Below are positions 34,495 through 46,010 of a DNA stretch of 64,000 bases, in pieces. The notes under the pieces were generated by a model. It was not told the DNA's origin and ran no database searches. It saw nothing but the letters and a program-made list of their open reading frames with translations. The stretch is taken from NCBI GenBank assembly GCA_027924585.1, contig BSBM01000597.1, positions 3,418,501-3,482,500 of the forward strand, read 5' to 3'. The DNA is from Larix kaempferi. Its lineage: Eukaryota > Streptophyta > Pinopsida > Pinales > Pinaceae. A program made the position numbers and the translations under genes. Within the stretch, counting starts at the first letter, position 1. Every line of letters begins with the position of its first letter.

Positions 34495-37400
34495 ATTAAT
34501 TGATGCCTTTTGCTGACTGGGCGCTTATGTTGAGGCTGATACTCCCGTTGGGGCTTGAACTGCTGGTGCTGCCATTCAAGTTGATGTTCCTGCTTCTCCT
34601 ATTGTAGCTTGTTGTGTTCCAGCTGTTAGCATACTGTCAGCCTCCGCTATATACTTCACCCAGACACCGGTTTCTTTTATGATATTGTTTGCATCCGGGG
34701 GAAGCATGGTTTTCAGCGAAACCTCATGCTTGGCCAGTTCTTCTTCTTGATTAGTGACTTCTATCATTGTAGCTTGGAGAATTTCACCTAGGAGATGTGT
34801 GCGGATTGTTTCCTGGCCAATCCAATCATGAAGATCCTCAGTGGTTAGAACATCTATCTTCTTTACATAATCTGTTTCAGCATTCAACCTGTCCTTTAGA
34901 TCAAACAAGCATTGGGATTTTTCTGGGAACTCCTCTATAGTCTGAGGAATTTTCACCTGGCATTATTCATGGGTTGTTTTTATTTTAATATACAAATTCC
35001 CACACCGTTCAAGTGTGTCCAAGGCCACTTTGTTCAACTTTACTCCATAATCCTGTCAAAACCCCAAGAGGCAGATATCTGCTTTGAAACCGGCGATGGA
35101 CTTAAGAGGGAGTCCTTTTGGGAATCCCAATCTTCCCTCCCTCCATTCCATTTGCTTCCTTATGTCCTCAACAATAGGTGTGTACTTCCTCCTACGCCTA
35201 GTGGCCTCAACATTTATTTCTTTGATACTGACAACCACTTTATTTAACTTGCAGACCTCCTCCGTCATGAGTCCCTGGATATCGTATGTCTTCCTCATAA
35301 TTTCACAAGCCTGCTCATGAAAGGGTCCCAAGTCTCCAACCTTGTTGGTTGCAAGTTGTAATTGATACTCCAGCAACTCCTCCTTATCTTCTAGCTTTTC
35401 TGTACTCTCTTTCAGATCATCAATCTGTTGAGCGGTATCAAACTTCTCTGACTCTAACCGAAGGTTGTGACTTTCTAGAGATTTTTTCTCCATCTCAAGA
35501 GTTCTCATTTGCATCACCAAAGCTCTCTTTTCAGTTTCTAGATGTTGAAGCCTTCTGTTAAGTTCTTCCTTTTCTTCCACCAGGATGTCACATTTATCAA
35601 CCATCAAATTTTAATAATTCTGCTCTTTAACTAGAGTTTCCTGTAGATGGTTAGCTCTATCCTTCTCTAATTCAAACTTGTATGTTAATATATTGACATT
35701 GTCGTCGGTTGCTAGGACAACGGACACAGAAATAGATGCCATGAGTTGGGGGTCATGTTGGGTACCTTGCATGACTGTGGTTTCATGTCTGGTGACGATA
35801 TCTAGTTGAAAAGGCCTCTTCATCCTAGTCACCATTTCTTTAACAATGGATTTCGTCTTTTTGTTATAAGTGAACTTACCCCATTGGGACACTGTGCTAT
35901 TCTTGGAGGGTGTGAAAGGGACAATGGGGAGGTCCCTCATGGGGGGACCCATAACTAAGTCATGCATGTTTGGGATTTTGGGGTCAGCATCTTCTTTGGA
36001 TTTATTTTCTTCTTCTTCTTTCCTTTGTGCTTCTCCCTCTTGCTCTTGTCTCAGTTTGTCCTCTTCCTCTTGCTTTGCATTTCTTTCTGAATTGATGCTC
36101 TCTTCTTCTTGAATCCTCTTTGCTTCAGCTTCAGCTGCCTGGGCTCTTAAATTCTCCTCTCCTTGTAGTTTATCCTGTTGGATTTTCTTGGCTTGTTCCT
36201 AGAGCCTTTGTTCCTCTTTCGAGAGAGGCTCAGTGGTGAGCTCCTAATGTGGATGCCTAATGAGGGCAGCTATACCAAGAGCCTACTTTAAATGTCAACC
36301 CGCGGAATGTACAAACTTTCGAGATGCATGCACTATCTGTGCTCTTATAGGATAATCTCTTGTCACAGTTGGATGTCGGTATCGATGTTCTAAAGATTTT
36401 CTACTAAATATGAAAACTGATTATGCTATGGAATTAAATACTGGAAAGCAATAAATCTAATTAAAAGAATTAAAGTGCTGAAAGCAGTAAATCTGTTCTA
36501 AGAAATAAAGCAATAAATCTATCTTAAATAATCAAAATGCTGAGAGTAAAGGGAACGATCTTATAAAATTACTTAATGCAGAATAATAAATCTAAAAATG
36601 AACATGCCATAACAGATCTATTCTAAGATTGGGGAAAACAAGGTCTATAGTTATTTTATGCCTAAAACCAAAATTCTGATCTAAACCATTTTAAATCCCA
36701 AGACTAAAATTGAAGTGCAATCGTTTCAAGCTATCCATCTACTACTAAATAAATTGATCACAATGAGAAACAGTCAAAGACCTCAGATATAAACCATGGT
36801 ATTGAAATCAAAGTTGATACACATGCAATCGTTGATTCAAATATGCATTGAAAGAAAGAACCTATAGGACTACTAAAATTGTTCTGCTGTACTACATAAT
36901 GTATTATAAACTACTACAGAAATAATGAATCATTCAAATGCTCCCATATGTCATAGAACTGTTCATCAATGTAAAACGCATACTTGGAAAAATACCCGCA
37001 AATAGGAATCTCCTGACCTACATGTTGGAGGGCCCCTCCCCAACCCGTACTCAGGAGAGAATAAAAACTTAGAAACGCTAGCTGGAATTAATCATCAATC
37101 TCTTAATTAAAATATAGAATCCATGTCAAAACAAAGGTCTGTACTTCACAGTATTGATAGGGCAGAAAATGTTAAAACAATGTTTTTCTCAAAATAACAG
37201 CCGGGGCCTCTCACTACCCGAGAGGTACATATTTATACGATTTAATGCTGATCCTAACTGATTGTCAAAATGCTGATTCTTCTTGAAAGTGTGAGTGCGT
37301 CCTCTATAAATCAGGAAACAGGGTGTCGAGCTTAGTGATCCTTTAGTCTTCTACACGTCCATCCTTGAATGACCCTGAACCTGCTCAATCACGCTTGGTT

Positions 37401-38600
37401 TCCATATAATTAGTTTATTTGATACGCATTATAACATCCAAGAATAATCATAAAACAATTCCATTAAATAATTAAAGTAAAACATTTTCCCCACAAATGA
37501 GTATGTTTCATCACCATTGCTTGAGTTTGGCTGCTGGAAAAAAGGTTATCAAATACCTAAAAACTTGACTCATCACTCAACAGTACCCTTTTCTCGCTGT
37601 TGACCTATTTTCTCCACAACATTAGAGCTCGAGCTGTCTCCTCCTTTTCCAAGTTGAAAAATACGTAGCTCAGTCATATTGCTAACTCCTCTATATACTT
37701 CCTCATCCTGATCATAATAGTTAGTGTATTCAAATGGAGTGGAGATTTTTTTGCAATGTTGGGCATCTTTTCCTTGATGATCATTTATGTGAAAAATATC
37801 TTGCCCAAAATTAAAGCTTTTCAACTCTATGACAAAATATTCTACCATTGCAATTCCTGAGAACTTGTAGGCCCTAACGCAGAAAGGTAAAGGCAGGAAA
37901 GTAGCCTTCTTTGCTTTGTATAAGGTGCTGCCAATCCCATCAATGAAACTCATCTTAAGGTCAGGAAACTTACAAAGTGCTGACTACCTGTGCAACCAAA
38001 TGTCTCCATAGTTCAACTTCAAAGAATGGAGTGATCACTCTTATCATATTGGTGATAAAGAGGAAGACATCTTTGACTCAGATTTCTTTACAACTCTCTA
38101 AGGGACAAAGTGGGGTGTATTTTAAAAATATATCTTCCATAAGCTTACTAGTATAGGAATCCACAAGATCGTGACAATATCTCACAGGCATATTCATTTG
38201 TTCCTCATTCCCATGCTTTTTACATCCTTTTAGATGTTTCTTTAATTCACGACTTTTAGCTGCTTTGAGCCTCCCAAAAATAAGTTTCTCCTGCTTTCAA
38301 AATTTTGACATAAGTTCTTCAATCCAAAATGTCCTTTTGTGTGAGCAAAAGATTTATTTGATTTCATGCTTCACAGATGGAGAAGAACTTTGTTGGGTTG
38401 GTTTATTTGAACAGCTTCCTTCAGCTTCCTTGATTTACAAGTTTCTTTTATTTTCTCATCCATGCTTTAATTGAGGCGAGAATTTTTGGAAACCAGACTA
38501 TTTGACATATGCTTTTTGGCTTTACTTTCATCATGGGATCATTTTAAATACCATATATCTGTGAGACATGCTTCCTCTCCATGGGTCCACCATAGTTAAC
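34495..38600 (-). pseudogene. Coiled-coil-rich reading frame in the E4 3' LTR (copy A)
   Basis: Minus-strand frames at 37573-37953, 35611-35967, 35056-35607 and 34576-34956, plus open text from about 38280 to 37960 (HDLVDSYTSKLMEDIFLKYTP), are one decayed protein. Its order matches copy B: a folded part (IDGIGSTLYKAKKATFLPLPF), a Glu/Lys/Gln-rich helix, a conserved TPSKNS-WGKFTYNKK part, a long heptad coiled coil (EEKEELNRRLQHLE...) and a C-terminal QPQ-rich tail. The solo LTR splits it at the EKGT-AE position. Function unknown; not gag or pol. Confidence 0.7.
36234..37575 (-). mobile_element. Solo LTR inserted in the E4 3' LTR
   Basis: 1342 bp present in the left but absent from the right E4 LTR (where cctcag joins cagtac directly). 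+ strand ends are tggtgag...ctcatca (TG...CA, 6 of 7 inverted matches). Flanks are ctcag and ctcaa, a 5-bp duplication with one mismatch. A minus-strand TATA (tataaata, about 37230-37238) supports LTR identity. No internal coding sequence. No second copy exists in this window. Confidence 0.65.
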
Positions 38601-39009
38601 TTCTTGAGACAGCTATTAGTGTTGAAGTGAATGGGGGCCCTAAGATAGTTAGAAGGAAATGCTAGATCTTAGCTACTTGACAGGGGTTATTTTGATCAAA
38701 TATAAAAGAGGATCGTTGCATTCTAGGAAACCGATCAGTGAAAGCAATGCTACAAATATGTATTCCCTTTATCAATGAGCTTCTTTATGACCATCCTTTG
38801 AGTTTTCTGGAGTCTCATTCATTCATCTACACCACTATTGAGCTTGACTTTATTTAAATGAAGGACTTAATCAAAAGAAAAACAAAAAAACAAAAGAAAA
38901 CAAATCAAGCTAACTAGCAAACTAAAGGATAACGAAAGCAATTAAAATAAAACAAAAGGTAAGAAACAAACCAAAACAGAAAAGATAGTGTTTTATTTAT
39001 GTACAAGAG

Positions 39010-40100
39010 CCTGCCTAGGACTCATGTGAAGTATTGTTTCAAGGCGAGGCCGTTGAAAGGAATATTTACTTCTTCCCATTGTAGGTCTTTCAATTTATAG
39101 GTCGACGGGCCAAGCTTTTCAGAAATTTGGTAAGGTCCAACCCATAAGTGTTGAAATTTCATGTGCATTCCCTTACCATCATGCTGGTGATCCCATTTCA
39201 AAACTAAGACACCTAATTCAAATTTTCTCTTACCATATTTTTTCTTATCAAACCATCTTTTGACTATGTCTTAGTGATGGTGGAATTGGTCTTTGGCCTT
39301 TTGTCGTGATTCCTCAAGTTTCAGCAGGGTTTCGATTCGTGATTGGAGGGCTTGACTATTGGAACCTCGGGAAGATTGGGATAGCTGTAAGGTTGGGAGT
39401 AAAACATTCGGAGGGAGAATGGCTTCCTTACCATATACAAAGTGAAAGGAGAAATGCCTAAGGCATTCTTGGGAGTGACCCTATCTTCCCATAGAGAATT
39501 TGGGAGGGCTATGTGCCAGCTCCTCTGGTTTTCAATCATAGTTTTCTTAAGGATCCGGATGGGATTTTTTTTGGTAGAATCAGCTAAACCGTTCCCCTGA
39601 GGGTAGTAATTGGATGAATAATACAATTTAATTCCTCTATCATACATGAATTCATTAATCTTCACTGATGAAAAATAAGGTGCATTGTCAAAAACTAGAG
39701 AAACTGGAACCCCAAATCTGGTTATGATGTTTTCCTCCAAAAAGTTGATGACCGTATCCTCGTTAGCTTTCCATAGGGAAATGGCTTTGGCCCATCTTGT
39801 AAAGTAATTTGTAACATTCAGAATGTACCGATGTTGTAGCGAGGAGTTTGGGTTTATTTATCTAATAATATCTATACCCCATTGCTCGAATGGTTCAATG
39901 ATGATAACTAGTTACAAGGGACTCGTTGCTTTAGGTAGCTTTCCAGCACTTCTTTGACATACATCGCAATTTCTGACATAGGCATGAGCATCGATGAAAA
40001 GAGTAGGCCAATAGTACCCTGCTCTGAGAATTTTGTGGGCTGTAGTATCCCCAGAGTAATGTCCTCAAACAGGTCCATCGTGTAGTTCTTTGACTACTTT
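39010..40100 (-). pseudogene. E4 integrase, decayed
   Basis: Minus-strand text runs HHCC zinc-binding region (AGYYWPTLFIDAHAYVRNC-CQRS), the first catalytic Asp in EQWGIDII, the second in LVFDNAPYFSS, and the third position in NGLADSTKK, where the usual Glu is Asp. A C-terminal segment with LKWDHQHDGKG and VGPYQISEKLG follows. The longest open part is 39321-39740; stops and frame changes interrupt the rest. I see no chromodomain. Confidence 0.87.
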
Positions 40101-40318
40101 AACAACATCACCCTTTTCCAAACACCTGAGGTAAACACCATCATAGTTCTTTCTGAAGAGTACTCCTTCAATGATCTGATAAGCCGTTGATTTAAGACGG
40201 AGGGCTCTCCTTTGCTTCGGACCCTAGTGTTCTAGTAAGTAACCTGACTGTAAGTAATGCACTAGGTCCCTGTACCAAGACTCTGGAGCCATAAAAATTG
40301 GACATACATCAATCATGT

Positions 40319-40945
40319 TCAGTTTCGCTTCATTCCTCCAATCCAGCTCTTCATCAGTTGGGTTTTCAGTAAGCAATTTGCACAAACCTTGACCTTTGAT
40401 AATAGTGGCTGGTTTGAATTCAAGTCATACTCTTGAAGTGCAGTGACCCAATTTCCTCTTCTTTCTCCCAATTCCTTTTGAACGAAAAGAGATCTGACAG
40501 TGGGATGAGGAACTATGACTTTAGTTCTATTTTTTAGGATACACGGCCTGAACTTCTTTACTGCTTTAAAAATTGCATATGCTTGTTTATCCACCACAGG
40601 GTAGTTCAGTTCAGCACCCTGCAGACTAGTGCTCATAAAATAAATTGGGTACTCATCTCCTGATTCTGGCTTTTGAGTAAGCACAGCTGCGAGAGAGTTA
40701 TCAGAAGAAACAGTGTACATTATAAAATCTTTATCGAAATCTGGACTTCTTAAAGAAGTCGCCTTGGCTATAGCAGCTTTGATTTCTCTAAATGCAACCT
40801 TTTCCAAGTCTGTCCACTTAAATTGTACGTTCTGCTTGACCATTTGTTGCAAAGGTTTAACGATCTGAGTGAAGTCTGGTACGAACCTTCGAACAAAATT
40901 TATGGTACCCACGAATGATTGCATAGACCTTTTACTATGGGGCAT
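40319..40945 (-). pseudogene. E4 Ty3-type RNase H lacking catalytic residues
   Basis: A 208-codon frame directly downstream of RT (thumb/connection text QSFVGTINFVRRFVPDF, FKWTDLEKVAF), then the RNase H fold. The usual YTDAS reads YTVSS, the usual TEKE-like Glu position reads VDKQAYA, and the usual TDH reads VPHPT. All three acidic positions are replaced, while the surrounding fold motifs remain. It is best seen as a connection-like domain beside the separate RNase H at 42140-42530. A stop (TAA) separates it from RT. Confidence 0.75.
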
Positions 40946-41640
40946 GGGAATCTTGTTGATGGCTTGTACTCTCTCTTGATCAATCGAGATCCCCTCCTTT
41001 TAAATGATATGACCCAAAAGTTTCCCTTCAAGAACAGCGAAAACACTTTTCTTAGGGTTTAAAGAGATACCATACTTTCTGCAGCGATCAAATATTTGCT
41101 TTAGGTGAAAAACATGGTCTTCCCTTTTCTTTGAGAAAACCGCCACATCATCTAAGTAGACTACAAAACATTTACCGCCCAATCCTCGGAAAGCAATGTC
41201 CATCGTGCGCTGAATAGTGGCTCCTACGTTGATTAAGCCAAAAGGAAATTTTTGATATGCGAAGGTTCCCCACTTCGTACGAAAAGTGGTTTTGAGTCGA
41301 TCCTCTTCTGCTACTAGCACTTGCTTGTAACTAGAGAAACCATCTAGTAGAGAGAAAAGTTCTGATCCTGACACCATCTGCAAGATTTGTTCCATTGGGG
41401 GCATAGGGTAGTTGTCTTTATTTGAAGCTCTGTTTAAGTTCCGGAAATCTACACATAGTCTGATCTCCCCCGATTTCTTCCGTATGGGAACTAAATTAGC
41501 CACCCATTCAGAATGTCGAACTTTAAAAATAATCTTGGCATCCAACAATTTTTTTAACTCTTTCTGTATTAGAGGCTCAAGTGTCGGATGCATCCTTCTT
41601 AACTGTTGCTGAAAAGGTTTGACACCTTACTTCATTGGTA
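40946..41640 (-). pseudogene. E4 reverse transcriptase
   Basis: The minus-strand frame 41000-41593 gives a Ty3-type RT: LDAKIIFKVRHSEWVANLVP, GEIRLCVDFRNLN, FSLLDGFSSYKQV, FPFGLINVGATIQ and the catalytic box VVYLDDVAVFS. The end GHII is followed by TAA where CAA is expected. Upstream, 41600-41640 continues the linker to the extra RNase H. Close in text to plant non-chromoviral elements. Confidence 0.93.
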
Positions 41641-42139
41641 TTATGTGTTGAATGATGCAGGCATCGTATGTTTTCAGATCATCGTAGGTCCAAGCGAACA
41701 CATCTTTATATTGATGGAACAATTTTATGAATCTACTTCTCTCGCCTGATGTGCAGCACTTACCAAGATTAATATTATTCAGTTTAGCTTCCATGCCCAG
41801 CTTTATTAACTCATGTTGCGTGGATGAGCTATGAGTTTTAACATTTATAGGTCTTTTGAACTTGCTCTGTAAATCAAATAATGTTTCAATGGTCCTTACG
41901 CCTTTGGGCATGAAGTTTCCTTTAGCGGTATCTTCATTCTGTAAATCTAGATCATGCTGGGCCTCATCTATTACATCCTCTTGGAAGACATCTTCATTTG
42001 TTAAGAAATCAATGATATGATCATCATCATCAAATACCCTGAGATTCGTGATGTTATCCGAAATAGAGGGCCTGAAAATTAATTCAATGGAGCATTTGTT
42101 ATTAGTGGGAACTAATCTAGAAGCAGAGGTTGCTAACAA

Positions 42140-42530
42140 ATCAGTTGCGGCATTCTTCAACCTAGGAATAGAATTAATATTGAAAGCATCAAAACATGAC
42201 ACTAAATCCCAAACCTCTGCTTGATAACCCTTTAAGTGTGGTGAAAGACAATGAATCATATTTCTTATTTGCCTAACAACAATTTCAGAATCACCAAAGA
42301 CTTTCAAAAACTTGACACTAAGACCAATGGCTTTCTTTAACCCATGAATGAGAGCTTTGTATTCTGCAGTATTATTAGTACACTCAAATTCTAATCTCCA
42401 TGATAAAAAATGTTTGTTTCCATCTGGATCAATTAAAATGCAACCGGCTCTGGATCCTTCCTGAGTCTTGGAGCCATCGAAGTAAAGGATCCAGAAAATA
42501 TTATCTTCTTTAACTAAGTTAGTTTTATTA
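42140..42530 (-). pseudogene. E4 extra RNase H domain between protease and RT
   Basis: The minus strand reads ILYFDGSKTQEGSRAG (first Asp), NNTAEYKALIHGL (Glu), VFGDSEIVVRQI (second Asp) and NAATDLLATSA (last Asp): the full D-E-D-D set of an RNase HI, of the plant/archaeal-like type found as a second RNase H in Tat-lineage elements. It continues in frame into 41627-42307. In the Tat elements I know best the second RNase H lies after the Ty3-type one; here it precedes RT. Confidence 0.82.
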
Positions 42531-42673
42531 CTGTCTAAATTAGTAACTAGGCTTGCTTTGTTACAATCAATATCATCATCCTGTGAAAACTGAAGGAGAT
42601 CGGACTATTTTTCTGAAATATGGCTAACCTCTTCTGATTGGTAATTCCCCGGTTCGATTTCCAAGAAGTAATT

Positions 42674-43600
42674 TCATAAAACTGAAGATGAAAAAGCTAC
42701 AGCTTCATTTTTTTCCTCTAGCTGAGTAACATTTTGTTTCATGTGTGGCTCTCTTAATATCTTGATTTGATTTTGCCTATTTTGATAGGGCAGCCACAAA
42801 TGAGACCAATCCATTACAAAATAACCATTCAGTTTCGCAGAACAGTCCCTACTCAAAATTAAACCATATGCCTTAGGGATATCGACCACCATTATGTCAA
42901 TGAATTGACATACTCTAGGATCGGATGGCAACCTAATAAGTACATCTTTCAGTTCACCAATAACCTTGAAAACAGTTCTATCTAATTGAATGATTTGAGA
43001 TGAGGATGGGATTGGCTATCCATTAATCCTTTTGCAAATTGACAAAGGTATGAAACTCGAACTGGCACCCGAGTCTACCAAACAATTATGCACATTATGA
43101 TTAAAAATCTCAAAGGTTAAGAGAAAAGGAAGAGTTTTAGATTTCGATTTTCCGCCAATACTTGCTTCGTTAATTTATGGGTTCTCATTAGTGTTTTCTA
43201 CTAAGGCGCTTGTTTGTGGATCAAAGGCCTCCATCAATCTCTTCCTCTGTTGCGGTAAGCTACACATATCAAAAATGGAAACGCTTGCGTTTGTTTTCTT
43301 AATATCCTCGATTATATCATAGCTCATATCACATTCTTTTGAAATCTTCGATTGATTTTCTGTTTTGTTTGAAGAAGCTTATGGTTGTTTGATTATTTCT
43401 GAGTTTGGTTCTTTAGTCACCGTAGGAGCAACTGTCGGGTTTGTCTTAGGTTGGGGAGGAATGATAGTTATGTGCCGCTTCGGTATTTGATTAGATATTT
43501 CTTTAGGTGCTTCTATTGTTGAATCGGTCACTGGGCCTTTACTTCTGGTAGTGATGTTGATAGATGCTGTTTGCACTTCATCTACAAAATCTTCACAAGA
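42674..43600 (-). pseudogene. E4 protease region
   Basis: The minus strand reads NCLVDSGASSSFIPLSI near 43050-43100, the retropepsin active-site loop with DSGAS, followed by a segment with VIGELKDVLIRLPS and VVDIPKAYGLILSRD (second-lobe pattern). Frame 43379-43576 upstream is a Pro/Thr-rich linker. In-frame TAA and TAG codons interrupt it. Confidence 0.75.
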
Positions 43601-43624
43601 TGGCTCTTTGGTAGGAGTCCAATC

Positions 43625-45088
43625 CTAAAGGATCATCGTAGTGTCGGGAGCAGGTTCTTCAATCTCAAGAATTGGTTCTTGTTGGGGGTTCGTCTGCTCA
43701 GGCGTTTGTGCATCTAACATTTTGTTCATTACTAAGCTCATCGAATTGATCCATTGTGGACAGCTTTTCTCTGAGTGTTGTTCTTGATGGAACGTACAGA
43801 AGTGGTCCATGCCTATTTCATTTAAATTTAGTACAACAGAATTGTTTAATGGTGGGGTTGATTGTCCATTTTCTTCTTTCCGTTTATAGAAAGGCTTGAA
43901 AGGCGGCCTTGAAGAACTTGTTGCCTTATCCTTTTCTAGATCCTCAATTTTATTGGAGAGCTTCTGCATCATTTTTATGACATTTTCTAAATCTGCTGTG
44001 GGTTCCTCTTTATCCCTAGTTAACATAAAAGGTTTCTTAATAGTTGTTGGCTTGGTCTCTACATCGAGAGCATGTTTGGCAATGCTGTCAGCCTCCTCTT
44101 CTACTTTCTTGGCTTCTTCGAAATTTTCTGTCAGGGTAGGTTTTTTTGTTCTCTTAACAAACATTGCCAACGTGGATTTAAGAGCTGTTGTATAGTATTC
44201 TACTAAGCATTCCTCAATAGGCTTTGTTACATCACTAAAATTATTTAACAATGTTGTGAACCTTTCGTTAAACTCTTGAAATTTCTCATTCTTTTCCATT
44301 CTCATAGACAACAACTCTTTCATAAGAGTAGCCACAGTTTTCTGGTTGCCATACTTTTTAAGAAAACATTTCTCAAAATCTTCCCAACTTGTTATTGAAC
44401 CAGACTGCAGACTAAAATACCAGGAAGATACTTTGGGTTTGAAATTATAAGGAAATAGGCCACAAACCACATCTTCGTATTCCACATTTAGAAGATTTAA
44501 AGCTAAATAAAAACTTTTAAGGTGATCTTCCGCAGAAATTCCTTTGGTAGGGTCATACTTAGGTAAAACCTTTTCTGGGTTTTTGGGCAAATCATGGAAT
44601 GGTCCGACTACATTTAATGCTCCCCTGGCTCTCCATGCAAGTACATCCATGACTCTTGGTGGAGAACGCGGTGGTGAATTAAGAGGAGTATGTGTTGGAG
44701 TGTGCTACTTTTCTGGATTCGTGGGAGTATCGGGTCTAACTTCATCAAAAGGTTCAGTGATTTCTTCTAGATATAAATCTAATAATTCTTCTAGACTTTG
44801 AACGAGAATGGAATCCCTTGTACACTGAGGATTTTTTCAAGGAGCTCTGATTCTGGGTAACATAGGAACTGTGGTTAGTCCTCCAAGACTTCTAACATAG
44901 GAGCGAGTATGTCTCCTAAAGCGATTTACTTCCTCAAAAGGGACAGCATACAATGTTTCTTACTGTTCTATCTCAGAATTAGGATTTTCTTGATTTCTTG
45001 ATTCCAGATCTCGAATGTCCGGGATAACTGTTTCAGGTGGGTTTTCAGTGGAAAAATTTCTTACAAAAGGGTCTCTTCTACTAGCCAT
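43625..45088 (-). pseudogene. E4 gag
   Basis: One frame runs from the ATG at 45088 (MASRRDPFVRN) to the stop at 43625, broken only by three in-frame nonsense codons; the last 341 codons (from 44650) are open. The core has the retrotransposon gag pattern (DHLKSFYLALN, SWEDFEKCFLKKYG, RMEKNEKFQEFNERF), then Glu-rich helices and a CHxHC-like knuckle (FCTFHQEQHSEKSCPQW). It begins 10 bases after the primer site, leaving almost no leader. Confidence 0.9.
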
Positions 45089-45097
45089 GCACTGGTG

Positions 45098-45114
45098 GCC
45101 TTCCTTCTAGTGCC
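45098..45114 (-). other. E4 primer-binding site
   Basis: The minus strand reads tggcactagaaggaagg, seven bases inside the LTR end at 45122. The tRNA is not identified. Confidence 0.6.
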
Positions 45115-46010
45115 AAAAAACTGTTGATGCCTCGAATATCGCCGCATCAATCAGCAAGGGATTCTCCCCAGCAAGCGATCCCAACTAGATCGCCCACCAT
45201 TTGGTCCGGCTACGGTGTAAGTTTTAAAAGATTTGTTTATTTTGCACCAATTGCGGCCCGATCCACTGTTTATATATTTTTTATGTTTAAGATGATATGC
45301 ATGTGCCCTAATTTAAATGCGTGTGTTAAACAAATCTATCTTAAGCTAATTAAATCTAAATTAAACTATCCTTATAAGGAGCAAATTTAAAGAGTGAGTA
45401 ATGAACTGGAAATGCACCCAAGAACTTCACATATAGGTATTAAATTGGAAAGAAGCATTTACAGCAAAAAACAAAGATTATCAAAGATAGCTCTGATAGA
45501 GATTAGAGAAAAACATTCTATTACCCATTTAATACAGAAATTATGCAAAAGGAAATGAAACCATTCATAGCAGAGAATTAATTCAAAATAGCTAGTAAAG
45601 ATCTCACAGAAAATGTATGAAAGATGCAGAAATAGTTCAACAATTATCCAACACGACACCAAGTAGAGTGTTGTGCAGGCTTCCACAGGCCAAAACGATT
45701 TTCTTATTCATGTAGCAGAAATAGTTCCGATACAAGATAGAAAAATCCTTTCACCTGCCAAAAGTCCTTCTATTCTCCTCTAATCAGCTATATATAGATT
45801 TACAAAATGCTCCAAGAGCTGCCACCTAAACCCTAACGGTTTATATTCCTCTAATTTGTCTTGTAGTGCCCATATCACAAAAAGAGAATAAAACCCAAAA
45901 TATTTACAAAATGGACGTTATTGAGGGCCCAATATCATCCAATAATTAATACATAGGAAAATTGAAGAATAGGTGTTGGTTACAGACCCATAGAGTGAGG
46001 AAGAAAAAGA

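Larger units (their letters stand above)
33579..38600 (-). repeat. E4 3' LTR, 5'-truncated, with a solo-LTR insertion
   Basis: Collinear with 45122-48103 from 33579 to about 37945, except for an extra 1342 bp at 36234-37575. From 37946 to about 38600 it continues the LTR reading frame through a part absent from the right copy. The U3 portion seen at 48104-50529 is missing, so the border toward integrase (about 38600-39000) is a deletion junction that I can only bracket. Confidence 0.8.
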
